From an uncultured Porphyromonadaceae bacterium (GTDB lineage Bacteria > Bacteroidota > Bacteroidia > Bacteroidales > Muribaculaceae): a stretch of DNA of 64,000 bases. The notes beneath the pieces are model-generated. The model searched no databases. It was not told the origin of the DNA and saw only the letters and a program-made list of their open reading frames with translations. The stretch is taken from NCBI GenBank assembly GCA_947643165.1, contig CANRVB010000004.1, positions 97,040 to 161,039 of the forward strand, given 5' to 3'. A program made the position numbers and the translations under genes. Positions 27,928 to 35,438 of the stretch are shown here, piece by piece (position 1 is the stretch's first letter; the number at the start of each line of letters is the position of its first letter).

Positions 27928-28821
27928 CTATTCGCATGAAATTCCCTCATATTCAAATAAAAACATGGCTCTGTTTTCATCATTAGACATATAAAGATAA
28001 GCCTGTAATATGTCTTCATATCGCTTTGATGGAAAATGATTCTTGAAGCTTTCAAATTCTGTGACAATCATTTTCTCTCGTTCATGTTGGCTAATGCCCA
28101 TTCCTCGCATCGCCATGAAAACTATGTTATTAGATGTCAACGTAAAACTTTCCTCATAGGCTATTTGTTCCAGCGTAAAAACAGCACGTAGTAAACCTTT
28201 TATGTATTTTTGCTGATTGCATAAGTCTGTGGGGTAATATGGATATTTCATAAAATCTGCTTCCGAAGATCGGAAAAGCTCCAACTTATTCTCCAATCCC
28301 ATATCTCGTGCAATCGCCGTTATAAGTGCTGAATTAGTCTCTTGTGCATTAGGCATATTGCAATTGGCTGCTGAAAAAGTTATATTGGACAAATCTTGAA
28401 TGAATGATAACCATTCATCGCACAAACTTGTGGGCAATATCTGCTCGCCATTGTATTCGTCACATGCATTGACTATAGAATCAAAATCTTGGATAAACGC
28501 CATGTCATCGTATTTGTCAATGTCAACTCGTTCATTAGAGAAAACGATGCCAACCCCCTCAATATTTGTTTTTTGAATATTTGATGAGGACTGTTTTAAA
28601 TTGCCTTTCTCTGCGTTGGGACGATATGCAAATTCAAGACAAGAACATTCCATAAAATATCTGGTTTCATCATATATTGGAACGTATATATAAAGAGCCA
28701 TTGTTTGGTATCTGCCAAACACGCCGATTTTAAACACTTCATAATCATCTGATGTGAAGTGTATATATGGCCATTTATTACTATGTAAATGTCCGTTGAT
28801 AGAAGCCGATAAATTATTCAT
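27928..28821 (-). CDS. Hypothetical protein (297 aa), accessory region
   Basis: I do not recognise this protein. It lacks a signal peptide and membrane segments, so it is probably cytoplasmic. It reads as a mixed alpha/beta protein: an N-terminal strand-rich part (ALYIYVPIYDETRYFMEC) and a helical C-terminal half (EREKMIVTEFESFKNHF). No catalytic motif is evident. It is the last gene of a minus-strand run of six in AT-rich sequence with codon use unlike the surrounding core genes, suggesting horizontal acquisition. The 42-base gap to the lipoprotein gene suggests cotranscription. Confidence 0.6.
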   Translation of the reverse strand: MNNLSASINGHLHSNKWPYIHFTSDDYEVFKIGVFGRYQTMALYIYVPIYDETRYFMECSCLEFAYRPNAEKGNLKQSSSNIQKTNIEGVGIVFSNERVDIDKYDDMAFIQDFDSIVNACDEYNGEQILPTSLCDEWLSFIQDLSNITFSAANCNMPNAQETNSALITAIARDMGLENKLELFRSSEADFMKYPYYPTDLCNQQKYIKGLLRAVFTLEQIAYEESFTLTSNNIVFMAMRGMGISQHEREKMIVTEFESFKNHFPSKRYEDILQAYLYMSNDENRAMFLFEYEGISCE

Positions 28822-28863
28822 TTTTACCTTTAACTTATTTCAGTTGTTAGAATATGAACGCCA

Positions 28864-29265
28864 TTATTTGCGTCTGACAAATGTTTCTATCTCGTTGCCT
28901 GATGTGTTGAGTGTATCTCCGTCAAAGACTACTGTATTCTTGTGAACATAGACTATCAGAGAATCAGAAGTGAGTTTACGGATAGTCCAATGCTCGTTTT
29001 TAGATTCAGGTGTGTATGCGTCAGGATAGAAGTCGTAAAGCACTACTGAATCCTTATCGGCATAGTATCTGCCGGATTGCTTGTTGGTGTAGCCGTCTGC
29101 GCTGTATTTGTAATGGTATTTGCCATTGGCTTCAATCTTTAACGACACGTTGGGCTGTTGCCACTCTCCGATAAGAAGATTGGATTGAGTGGTATTTGTG
29201 CGATGTGTTGAGCAAGCAGATAGAAGCATTGCTAACCCTGATAATATCATTGCCGATTTATTCAT
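28864..29265 (-). CDS. Small lipoprotein of unknown function
   Basis: The 133-residue protein has a lipoprotein signal (MNKSAMILSGLAMLLSAC, lipobox LSAC, C18). The rest looks like a small beta-sandwich or lipocalin-like domain: GEWQQPNVSLKIEANGKYHYKY, GRYYADKDSVVLYDF, SLIVYVHKNTVVF. This is the pattern of 'lipocalin-like' Bacteroidetes lipoproteins that compare a value with a cutoff strand order. Function is unknown. Its ATG overlaps the end of the frameshifted gene upstream (29258-29679) by 8 bases, so the two are probably coupled. Confidence 0.65.
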   Translation of the reverse strand: MNKSAMILSGLAMLLSACSTHRTNTTQSNLLIGEWQQPNVSLKIEANGKYHYKYSADGYTNKQSGRYYADKDSVVLYDFYPDAYTPESKNEHWTIRKLTSDSLIVYVHKNTVVFDGDTLNTSGNEIETFVRRK

Positions 29266-29679
29266 GCTCAGTTATTTTGTCAAAGAGATATTCTTGTCTG
29301 CCGATTGCGCCATGAGCCATAAGCCGATATATGGATGAAGCGATGTAGTCAAGTTTATGTAGCTCTCCTGCAAGTGTGGTTCGTTCCCCATTATTTGTAT
29401 CAGTTAAACCGTGCAGAATATGTCGTATTGCAACCATAATAGTTTCAATATCCTTTTGGCTTACGTTCTCACTCTCGCCATTCTTTATAAGGTCAAATCT
29501 GTAAGCGTCAAGGTCTGCCGATAGATTATGCAGATTGTAGCATAATCTATCTACGGTTTGTTTAACCTTACCGTGTATATTCAGCGGTTCAGGTGCATTT
29601 GCTTTTTGGCACAGTTCATAGCCAAGATTGCCAAGAGCTTTGCCGATTCCGTATAGGTAGGGTCTATCGGATTATCCAT
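29258..29679 (-). pseudogene. Hypothetical gene broken by a 2-base insertion near its start
   Basis: A 131-codon open frame (29653 down to the TAA at 29258-29260) has no start codon at its head. The ATG at 29677-29679 shares an A with the upstream stop (TAATG), so it is the natural start, but it reads MDNPIDPT and then leaves the long frame. Removing two bases from the TATA at 29652-29655 joins them into one 139-residue protein (MDNPIDPT-YGIGKALGNL...). The product is helical, with no recognised motif. Both ends are tightly overlapped with neighbours, as in a working operon. Sequencing error, slippage or true decay cannot be told apart here. Confidence 0.65.
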
Positions 29680-30062
29680 TAAAGAAGTATTCTTTGTTCG
29701 TTTCTATCTATTGCATTTGCCCCAAATTGAACGGTAACAAATTGAATGTACCAAACAAGATTTTTGTCCTTTGTAAGGACTCCAAGGAATGTCTTACATT
29801 CAGGATGGGCTTCGCCAAACTGATTGATAAAAATGTCGCACCACTCATCTTTTCGCAACATAGATAAGGGAAATGTGTAATCTCTACTCATCTTTAGCTT
29901 GCCATTTTGATTGAGGTACATAACGATTGATTTAAAAACGAGGAACGGATTAACCGAAACTTTATGTAAAGTCAGTTTAAGGAACAGATCTGTTCCTATT
30001 GATTCTTCTGCATGGGTACAAATAGACCCCACACGATTGAAAAAGATTTCTTGACTATCCAT
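29679..30062 (-). CDS. Hypothetical protein (127 aa)
   Basis: I do not recognise this protein. It is soluble, with no signal peptide. It starts MDSQEIFFNRVGSICTHAEE and continues with a strand-rich middle (LFLKLTLHKVSVNPF). A segment KDEWCDIFINQFGEAHPEC is followed by a C-terminal FVTVQFGANAIDRNEQRI. Its stop shares one base with the start of the frameshifted downstream gene, an arrangement that implies translational coupling. It belongs to the AT-rich minus-strand run. Confidence 0.55.
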   Translation of the reverse strand: MDSQEIFFNRVGSICTHAEESIGTDLFLKLTLHKVSVNPFLVFKSIVMYLNQNGKLKMSRDYTFPLSMLRKDEWCDIFINQFGEAHPECKTFLGVLTKDKNLVWYIQFVTVQFGANAIDRNEQRILL

Positions 30063-30083
30063 ATGTAGAATTTAGGAAATTCC

Positions 30084-30470
30084 TTATTTCTTTTTTATAA
30101 CCTTATATGTTGTTTCTCTATCACCATTGTATAATGCCGGAAAAGAGAAAAAGTAAACATCTTTCCCATAAGGACACTTGTACTTTACGATTACGTATTT
30201 TTCTAAACTGTAATCGCCATCCTTGTAGCAAATATATCTTATAGTTCTTTCATCTACTTGTTCTTTTTCTGCAATGTTAAAAACACATTCTAACATATCA
30301 GAAAGAATTATTTGGATGGAGTTGAGTCTGTAACCGAACGGCTCTTCTACAACTTTCCCTGAACATTTATATTCACCAGCGTTACCCTTCCCAACTATTG
30401 TATAGTCTATCCATGCATTAGCTGATAGCATAGACATGAACAAACATAATATAACTATAACTCGTCTCAT
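30084..30470 (-). CDS. Small secreted hypothetical protein (128 aa)
   Basis: An N-terminal signal peptide (MRRVIVILCLFMSMLSANA) predicts export. The mature part is about 109 residues with several beta strands (DYTIVGKGNAGEYKC, YSLEKYVIVKYKC) and four cysteines. No family is recognised. It lies between two other unrecognised genes of the same strand, with gaps of 21 and 10 bases, and is probably cotranscribed with them. Confidence 0.55.
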   Translation of the reverse strand: MRRVIVILCLFMSMLSANAWIDYTIVGKGNAGEYKCSGKVVEEPFGYRLNSIQIILSDMLECVFNIAEKEQVDERTIRYICYKDGDYSLEKYVIVKYKCPYGKDVYFFSFPALYNGDRETTYKVIKKK

Positions 30471-30480
30471 TATTTTAGCC

Positions 30481-30819
30481 TTATTTGATTATTTCATAAT
30501 ACCGTCTCATTGCAGGCATGCAGAAGTCTGCAAAGCTATCTACAAATCCTGCTTTTAAAGCTACCCTTGTGTAGATTCCAAGAAACCAAGCTACACCCTC
30601 GATATCATCTTCCTCCCATTTCATGAACTTCATGTTATTGCGGACGGCTTCTATCGTGTAGCCTATTAGTTGCTCTTTTGAATAATTTTTGAAATGAGTT
30701 AGCCAATATTCTGCTTCCTCTTCGATAGAGGCTTTTGTGGAGGGTTGATTGTAATTGGCTTCATTTGCTTCTGCGGACATGCAGTATATTACATAGTCCA
30801 TTTCAGATGGGTGCTTCAT
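30481..30819 (-). CDS. Hypothetical protein (112 aa), first gene of the accessory run
   Basis: An acidic, helical, apparently cytoplasmic protein with no recognised domain. Its N-terminal half is SIEEEAEYWLTHFKNYSKEQ and its C-terminal half includes WFLGIYTRVALKAGF. It is the promoter-proximal gene of the minus-strand run 30819-27928. Upstream on the same strand lie a structured element (30883-30965) and a candidate promoter (31153-31160), so the leader may be about 330 bases long. Confidence 0.55.
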   Translation of the reverse strand: MKHPSEMDYVIYCMSAEANEANYNQPSTKASIEEEAEYWLTHFKNYSKEQLIGYTIEAVRNNMKFMKWEEDDIEGVAWFLGIYTRVALKAGFVDSFADFCMPAMRRYYEIIK

Positions 30820-30882
30820 TTGAATGTCATTCGGTGTTTCTCATCCTCCAATGAAACGGGCTATGTTATTAGACATAAAAAA

Positions 30883-30965
30883 GGTGTGAGGATTGTATCT
30901 TGTTTTATCCTAAAGTCAGGTCTTCGCATTACCTATCAGCATGGATAAAACAATAGCCCCACACC
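30883..30965 (-). ncRNA. Structured element A (hairpin with conserved loop, terminator-like tail)
   Basis: Read on the minus strand, GGTGTGGGG pairs with CCTCACACC (one G-T wobble) and TTGTTTTATCC with GGATAAAACAA. These enclose a 32-base loop that begins ATGCTGATA and ends CTGACTTTA. Inside is a small stem, AGGT/ACCT, capped by AATGCGAAG. Six T follow at the 3' side (30877-30882 as A on plus), as in an intrinsic terminator. It shares loop sequences, but not stem sequences, with element B at 31017-31097. It sits about 64 bases upstream of the first gene of the accessory run. Confidence 0.6.
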
Positions 30966-31016
30966 GATATAGCTATATAGACCGTCAGTAGTGACAAGGT
31001 ATAAGCTACCGATGCA

Positions 31017-31097
31017 GGTGCTATTGCCAATCTCATCTTCATGCTGATAATCAAAGTTGCGAAGTTTGACTTTAGAAGATAAAATTTCAATAACACC
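31017..31097 (+). ncRNA. Structured element B (second copy, opposite orientation)
   Basis: Read on the plus strand, GGTG-TATTG pairs with CAATA-CACC (one C/A mismatch) and ATCTTC with GAAGAT. The loop again begins ATGCTGATA and ends TGACTTTA. The inner stem is TCAAA/TTTGA, capped by GTTGCGAAG, and the element is followed by TTTTAT. The stems differ from those of element A but still pair, and the loop words are shared. It points toward uvrB, whose -7 box is 213 bases further on. Confidence 0.6.
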
Positions 31098-31152
31098 TTT
31101 TATAAAGTTGTGTTGATTCAGTCTGCCAACTCTATGGCTCTGAAATCAAGTG

Positions 31153-31160
31153 CAAATTTA
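31153..31160 (-). promoter_or_regulatory. Candidate -7 box for the accessory minus-strand run
   Basis: On the minus strand TAAATTTG matches the consensus. A transcript from about 31146 would cross the antisense of element B and then element A before reaching the gene at 30819. No good -33 is visible. Confidence 0.35.
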
Positions 31161-31309
31161 CAAAAAAATGTCATTGGTGGGGCTATTGCGTAGAAGATAT
31201 TTCACATTTCATGCTCTACAACACGTTTTTATAGTCTGCCCTCGTCATTATAGGAGTAGTAGCGTCGTCTTGTCCGCAGACACTTATTCGTTTTTTGACC
31301 AAAAAGTCG

Positions 31310-31317
31310 TATCTTTG
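31310..31317 (+). promoter_or_regulatory. -7 box of uvrB
   Basis: TATCTTTG, with a TTCG (31287-31290) 19 bases upstream as a weak -33. It lies 30 bases before the uvrB ATG. Confidence 0.6.
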
Positions 31318-31346
31318 CAATAATTTACCCATATTGTATCAGAGTC

Positions 31347-33473
31347 ATGAAGTTTAAGATTCATTCGGACTACTCTCCGACAGGCGATCAGCCACAAGCC
31401 ATATCTCAGCTTGCCGAAGGAATAGAATCAGGCATCCCCGCCCAGACACTCCTGGGTGTCACCGGTTCGGGTAAGACATTTACGATGGCCAACCTGATTG
31501 AACGGGTGCAACGACCCACTCTGATACTGAGCCACAACAAGACCCTCGCAGCACAGCTCTATAGCGAGATGAAGAGCTTCTTCCCCGAGAACTCCGTCCA
31601 ATACTTCGTGAGCTACTACGACTACTACCAGCCCGAGGCTTACATACCCTCCGTCGACAAATATATCGAGAAAGACCTGATGATCAACGACGAGATCGAC
31701 CGTCTGCGTCTGGCCACAACCTCCGCCCTGCTCTCCGGTCGTAACGATGTCGTGGTGGTTAGCTCGGTGTCATGCCTCTATGGCATGGGAAATCCCGAAG
31801 ACTTCAACTCCAATGTCATCGAGATCAGAGTCGGCCAGAAGATAGCGCGCAACGTCTTTCTGCGTCAGCTTGTCAATGCCCTCTATAGCCGTAACGAGGT
31901 TGAGCAGGGACGTGGCACTTTCCGGGTCAAGGGCGACACTGTCGACGTATTCCTTGCCTACGAGGAGATCGCCGTACGAATAATCTTCTGGGGCGATGAG
32001 ATCGAGTCCATCTCGACATTCCACTCTGGCGACGCTACCAATCTCGGACAACATGACGCCTTCAAGATATTCCCCGCCAACCTGTTTGTCACATCCTCTG
32101 CCAGAATGGCCAGCGGACTGGCCCAGATCGAACTTGACCTCGGGACACAGGCCGTGGCTTTTGAGAAAGAAGGACGCCTGCTCGAAGCGTCACGCCTCAG
32201 AGAACGCGTGAGCTACGACATCGAGATGATGAGAGAGGTTGGACACTGTCCCGGCATTGAGAACTACTCCCGCTATTTCGACGGACGCGAACCCGGCATG
32301 CGCCCCTTCTGTCTGCTCGACTACTTCCCCCGCGACTTCATCACGATCATCGACGAGAGCCACGTGACCATACCTCAGATCCGTGCTATGTATGGAGGCG
32401 ACCTTTCCCGCAAGATGAATCTGGTGGAATACGGATTCCGTCTTGATGCCGCCCTCGACAACCGGCCCCTCAAATTTGAGGAATTCCGCAATCTTACAGG
32501 CCAGACAGTATATGTCAGCGCTACCCCGGCCGACTTCGAGCTCGAACAGAGCGAAGGTGTCGTGGTCGAGCAGATAATCCGCCCCACCGGTCTGCTTGAT
32601 CCGCTGATCGAGGTGCGGCCATCGCTCAACCAGATTGACGACTTGCTCGAAGAAATCGAGCTCCGGCGCGAAAGGGATGAACGTGTGCTTGTCACAACAC
32701 TCACCAAACGTATGGCCGAGGAGCTCAACGACTACCTCACGCGGCTGCGTATCAAGACAGCCTACATCCACAGCGATGTCGACACTCTCGACCGTATACG
32801 CATTCTCGACGATCTCAGGGCCGGTGTCTTCGACGTGCTGATAGGTGTCAACCTTCTCCGCGAAGGCCTTGACCTGCCCGAAGTAAGCCTGGTGGCTATA
32901 CTCGATGCCGACAAGGAAGGATTTCTCCGGTCGCACAGGTCGCTCACCCAGACCGTGGGTCGAGCCGCGCGAAACCTTAACGGCATGGTCATAATGTATG
33001 CCGACAAGATTACCGACTCAATGCGCCTCACTATCGAGGAAACCGAACGACGCCGCGCCGTACAGCTCGCCTATAACGAGCAGCACGGCATAACTCCTCA
33101 GGCCATTGTCAAGGCGCGGCAGCGCATCATCGGTCTTGACAATGACGAGAGCCGGTCGGCCGACGCTCCCGTAGTGAAACGGCCTGGAGCATCTGATACC
33201 AAAAAGCGTGGATCCGAGACCTCTAAGTCCCGTAAGGCCGCTCCATCTCCTTATGAAATGGAATTTTCGACAAACGTCAACATCGCTGCCGATCCCGTCA
33301 TACCTCTCATGAACACGGCCGAACTCGAACGGTCCATATCTCGTATGAGAGTGGAGATGGTAGAGGCCGCCAAACAGATGGAATTTATGGAAGCCGCACG
33401 CCTCCGCGATGAAATCCTGAAGATGGAACAGCTCCTTCAGGAAAAACGCGCCAACGAAGAATCTGACAACTGA
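31347..33473 (+). CDS. uvrB: Excinuclease ABC subunit B
   Basis: This 708-residue DNA damage-recognition helicase acts in nucleotide excision repair with UvrA and UvrC. Walker A is GVTGSGKT (37-44). The beta-hairpin that inserts at lesions is YYDYYQPEAYIP. DESHVT is the Walker B/DEAD region, and helicase motifs V and VI are GVNLLREGLDLPEVSLV and QTVGRAARN. A C-terminal UVR motif (ELERSISRMRVEMVEAAKQMEF) binds UvrC. Length is slightly above the usual 670, from a charged linker before the UVR motif. A YgiQ-type gene follows 6 bases later. Confidence 0.96.
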   Translation: MKFKIHSDYSPTGDQPQAISQLAEGIESGIPAQTLLGVTGSGKTFTMANLIERVQRPTLILSHNKTLAAQLYSEMKSFFPENSVQYFVSYYDYYQPEAYIPSVDKYIEKDLMINDEIDRLRLATTSALLSGRNDVVVVSSVSCLYGMGNPEDFNSNVIEIRVGQKIARNVFLRQLVNALYSRNEVEQGRGTFRVKGDTVDVFLAYEEIAVRIIFWGDEIESISTFHSGDATNLGQHDAFKIFPANLFVTSSARMASGLAQIELDLGTQAVAFEKEGRLLEASRLRERVSYDIEMMREVGHCPGIENYSRYFDGREPGMRPFCLLDYFPRDFITIIDESHVTIPQIRAMYGGDLSRKMNLVEYGFRLDAALDNRPLKFEEFRNLTGQTVYVSATPADFELEQSEGVVVEQIIRPTGLLDPLIEVRPSLNQIDDLLEEIELRRERDERVLVTTLTKRMAEELNDYLTRLRIKTAYIHSDVDTLDRIRILDDLRAGVFDVLIGVNLLREGLDLPEVSLVAILDADKEGFLRSHRSLTQTVGRAARNLNGMVIMYADKITDSMRLTIEETERRRAVQLAYNEQHGITPQAIVKARQRIIGLDNDESRSADAPVVKRPGASDTKKRGSETSKSRKAAPSPYEMEFSTNVNIAADPVIPLMNTAELERSISRMRVEMVEAAKQMEFMEAARLRDEILKMEQLLQEKRANEESDN

Positions 33474-33479
33474 TGCAAA

Positions 33480-35432
33480 ATGGTTGACAAAGCACGCGAT
33501 ACTAAACTATATTTACCCACTTCCGTCAAAGAGATGAAACTTCTGGGGTGGGACAGACCCGATGTCGTCCTCCTCAGCGGCGATGCCTATGTCGACCATC
33601 CGTCATTCGGCGCCGCTGTCATAGGAAGAGTGCTACAGAACGCCGGATACAAGGTCGCGCTTGTTCCACAGCCAAACTGGCAGGACGATCTGCGCGACTT
33701 CCGGAAATTCGGGGAGCCAAGACTATTTTTCGGCATTTCGCCCGGTGCGATGGACTCAATGGTCAACCACTACACCGCCGCACGCCGCCGCCGTAGCGAC
33801 GATGCCTATACTCCGGGGGGACGCCATGGTGCCCGCCCCGACTACCCAACCATAGTCTACAGTGAGATCCTGCGCCTCCTCTTCCCCGATGTTCCCATAA
33901 TTGCGGGAGGTATCGAGGCCTCGTTGCGCCGGTTCTCCCACTACGATTACTGGGCCGACCGACTCCGCCCATCCATCATAGCCGAGTCCAAGGCCGACAT
34001 GATAATCTATGGTATGGGTGAGAGACCGATTGTGGAATTGGCGCGACGCCTCGATTCCGGCGAAAATATTCACGACATTACCGACATACGGCAGACCGTG
34101 ATGATCCGGCCGGCAAGCGAGATGCCCGCTGCCGGTTCCGACGCCGACATCATCCTTAACAGCTGGAGCGATTGCCGGGCTGACAGACTGAAGCAATCGG
34201 CCAACTTCAGGCATATCGAGCAGCAGAGCAACCGGCTCGATGGAGGAGCGACATTATGGCAGAAACTTGATGACGACATTGTCATAAAGGCCAATCCCAT
34301 GTACCCGCCATTCTCCACCGCAGAGCTCGACGCCATCTACGCGCTCCCCTTCACCCGCCTTCCTCACCCGCGCTACTATGGCAAGACCATACCGGCATAC
34401 GAAATGATACGCCATTCTATCACGATGCACCGTGGATGTTTCGGAGGCTGCGCGTTCTGCACCATCTCTGCCCATCAGGGCAAATTTATATCATCGCGAA
34501 GCAAGCAGAGCATCGTCGCCGAAGCTCAACGCGTCGTTGCCATGCCCGACTTCAAGGGCTATATCAGCGACCTTGGCGGTCCGTCGGCCAATATGTACGC
34601 TATGCGTGGCAAGGATCAGGCGATATGCGGCAAATGTCTCCGCCCCTCGTGTCTCCACCCCTCCCCATGCCGTAATCTCAACACCGACCACGGCCCCCTG
34701 CTCGACGTATATCATGCCGTCGACTCCCTTCCCGGAGTCAGGAAGTCTTTTGTAGGCAGCGGAGTCAGATACGACCTGTCGCTGCATCAGACCGGCAATG
34801 CCGCGGTCGACCGGAACAATCGGCTCTACAACGAGGAGCTTATATGCAACCACGTGAGCGGACGCCTCAAAGTCGCGCCCGAGCATACATGCGATCACGT
34901 CCTTGACGTGATGCGCAAACCATCCTTCCAGCTCTTCTACGACTTCAAGCGTGTGTTCGACGGCGTCAACCGGAAGTATGGGCTGAAGCAACAGCTCATC
35001 CCCTACTTCATATCATCCCACCCCGGATGTCAGGAGATCGACATGGCCGAACTCGCGGTAAAGACCAAGGACCTCGACATGCATCTGGAGCAAGTGCAGG
35101 ACTTCACCCCCACGCCGATGACAGTGGCGAGCGAGATATACTACAGCGGGGTTCATCCCTACACCCTTCAACCCGTCTATACCGCCACCACACCCGAAGC
35201 CAAGCTCGCCCAAAGGCAGTACTTTTTCTGGTACGATCAGACCTACCGCAAGAGCATAACCTTGTCTCTCATGCGGCAGCACCGTACCGACCTGATAGCC
35301 AAGCTGTTCCCGTCGGGAGGACGCAAATTTTCGCCGGCCGGCGAGAAGAGAGTTCGCGATCTCGGAGATAACAGACTGACAGCCAATAAGAAACGCAACA
35401 AAAGTACTAAAACCAATCATATTAAACCCTAA
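33480..35432 (+). CDS. YgiQ-family radical SAM protein
   Basis: A 650-residue protein with the N-terminal YgiQ domain (MKLLGWDRPDVVLLSGDAYVDHPSFG in two parts) and a radical SAM core with the motif CFGGCAFC (C320, C324, C327). A further cysteine cluster, CGKCLRPSC with CRNL, may bind a second cluster or zinc. The family is widespread in bacteria but its reaction is unknown. Seven bases separate it from uvrB and 6 from the peptidase gene, so it may be in an operon with both. Confidence 0.85.
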   Translation: MVDKARDTKLYLPTSVKEMKLLGWDRPDVVLLSGDAYVDHPSFGAAVIGRVLQNAGYKVALVPQPNWQDDLRDFRKFGEPRLFFGISPGAMDSMVNHYTAARRRRSDDAYTPGGRHGARPDYPTIVYSEILRLLFPDVPIIAGGIEASLRRFSHYDYWADRLRPSIIAESKADMIIYGMGERPIVELARRLDSGENIHDITDIRQTVMIRPASEMPAAGSDADIILNSWSDCRADRLKQSANFRHIEQQSNRLDGGATLWQKLDDDIVIKANPMYPPFSTAELDAIYALPFTRLPHPRYYGKTIPAYEMIRHSITMHRGCFGGCAFCTISAHQGKFISSRSKQSIVAEAQRVVAMPDFKGYISDLGGPSANMYAMRGKDQAICGKCLRPSCLHPSPCRNLNTDHGPLLDVYHAVDSLPGVRKSFVGSGVRYDLSLHQTGNAAVDRNNRLYNEELICNHVSGRLKVAPEHTCDHVLDVMRKPSFQLFYDFKRVFDGVNRKYGLKQQLIPYFISSHPGCQEIDMAELAVKTKDLDMHLEQVQDFTPTPMTVASEIYYSGVHPYTLQPVYTATTPEAKLAQRQYFFWYDQTYRKSITLSLMRQHRTDLIAKLFPSGGRKFSPAGEKRVRDLGDNRLTANKKRNKSTKTNHIKP

Positions 35433-35438
35433 TCATTA

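Noticed and set aside
29581..29679. A separate 33-codon gene from the ATG at 29679
   Set aside because: The frame is best explained as the displaced start of the frameshifted 139-residue gene.
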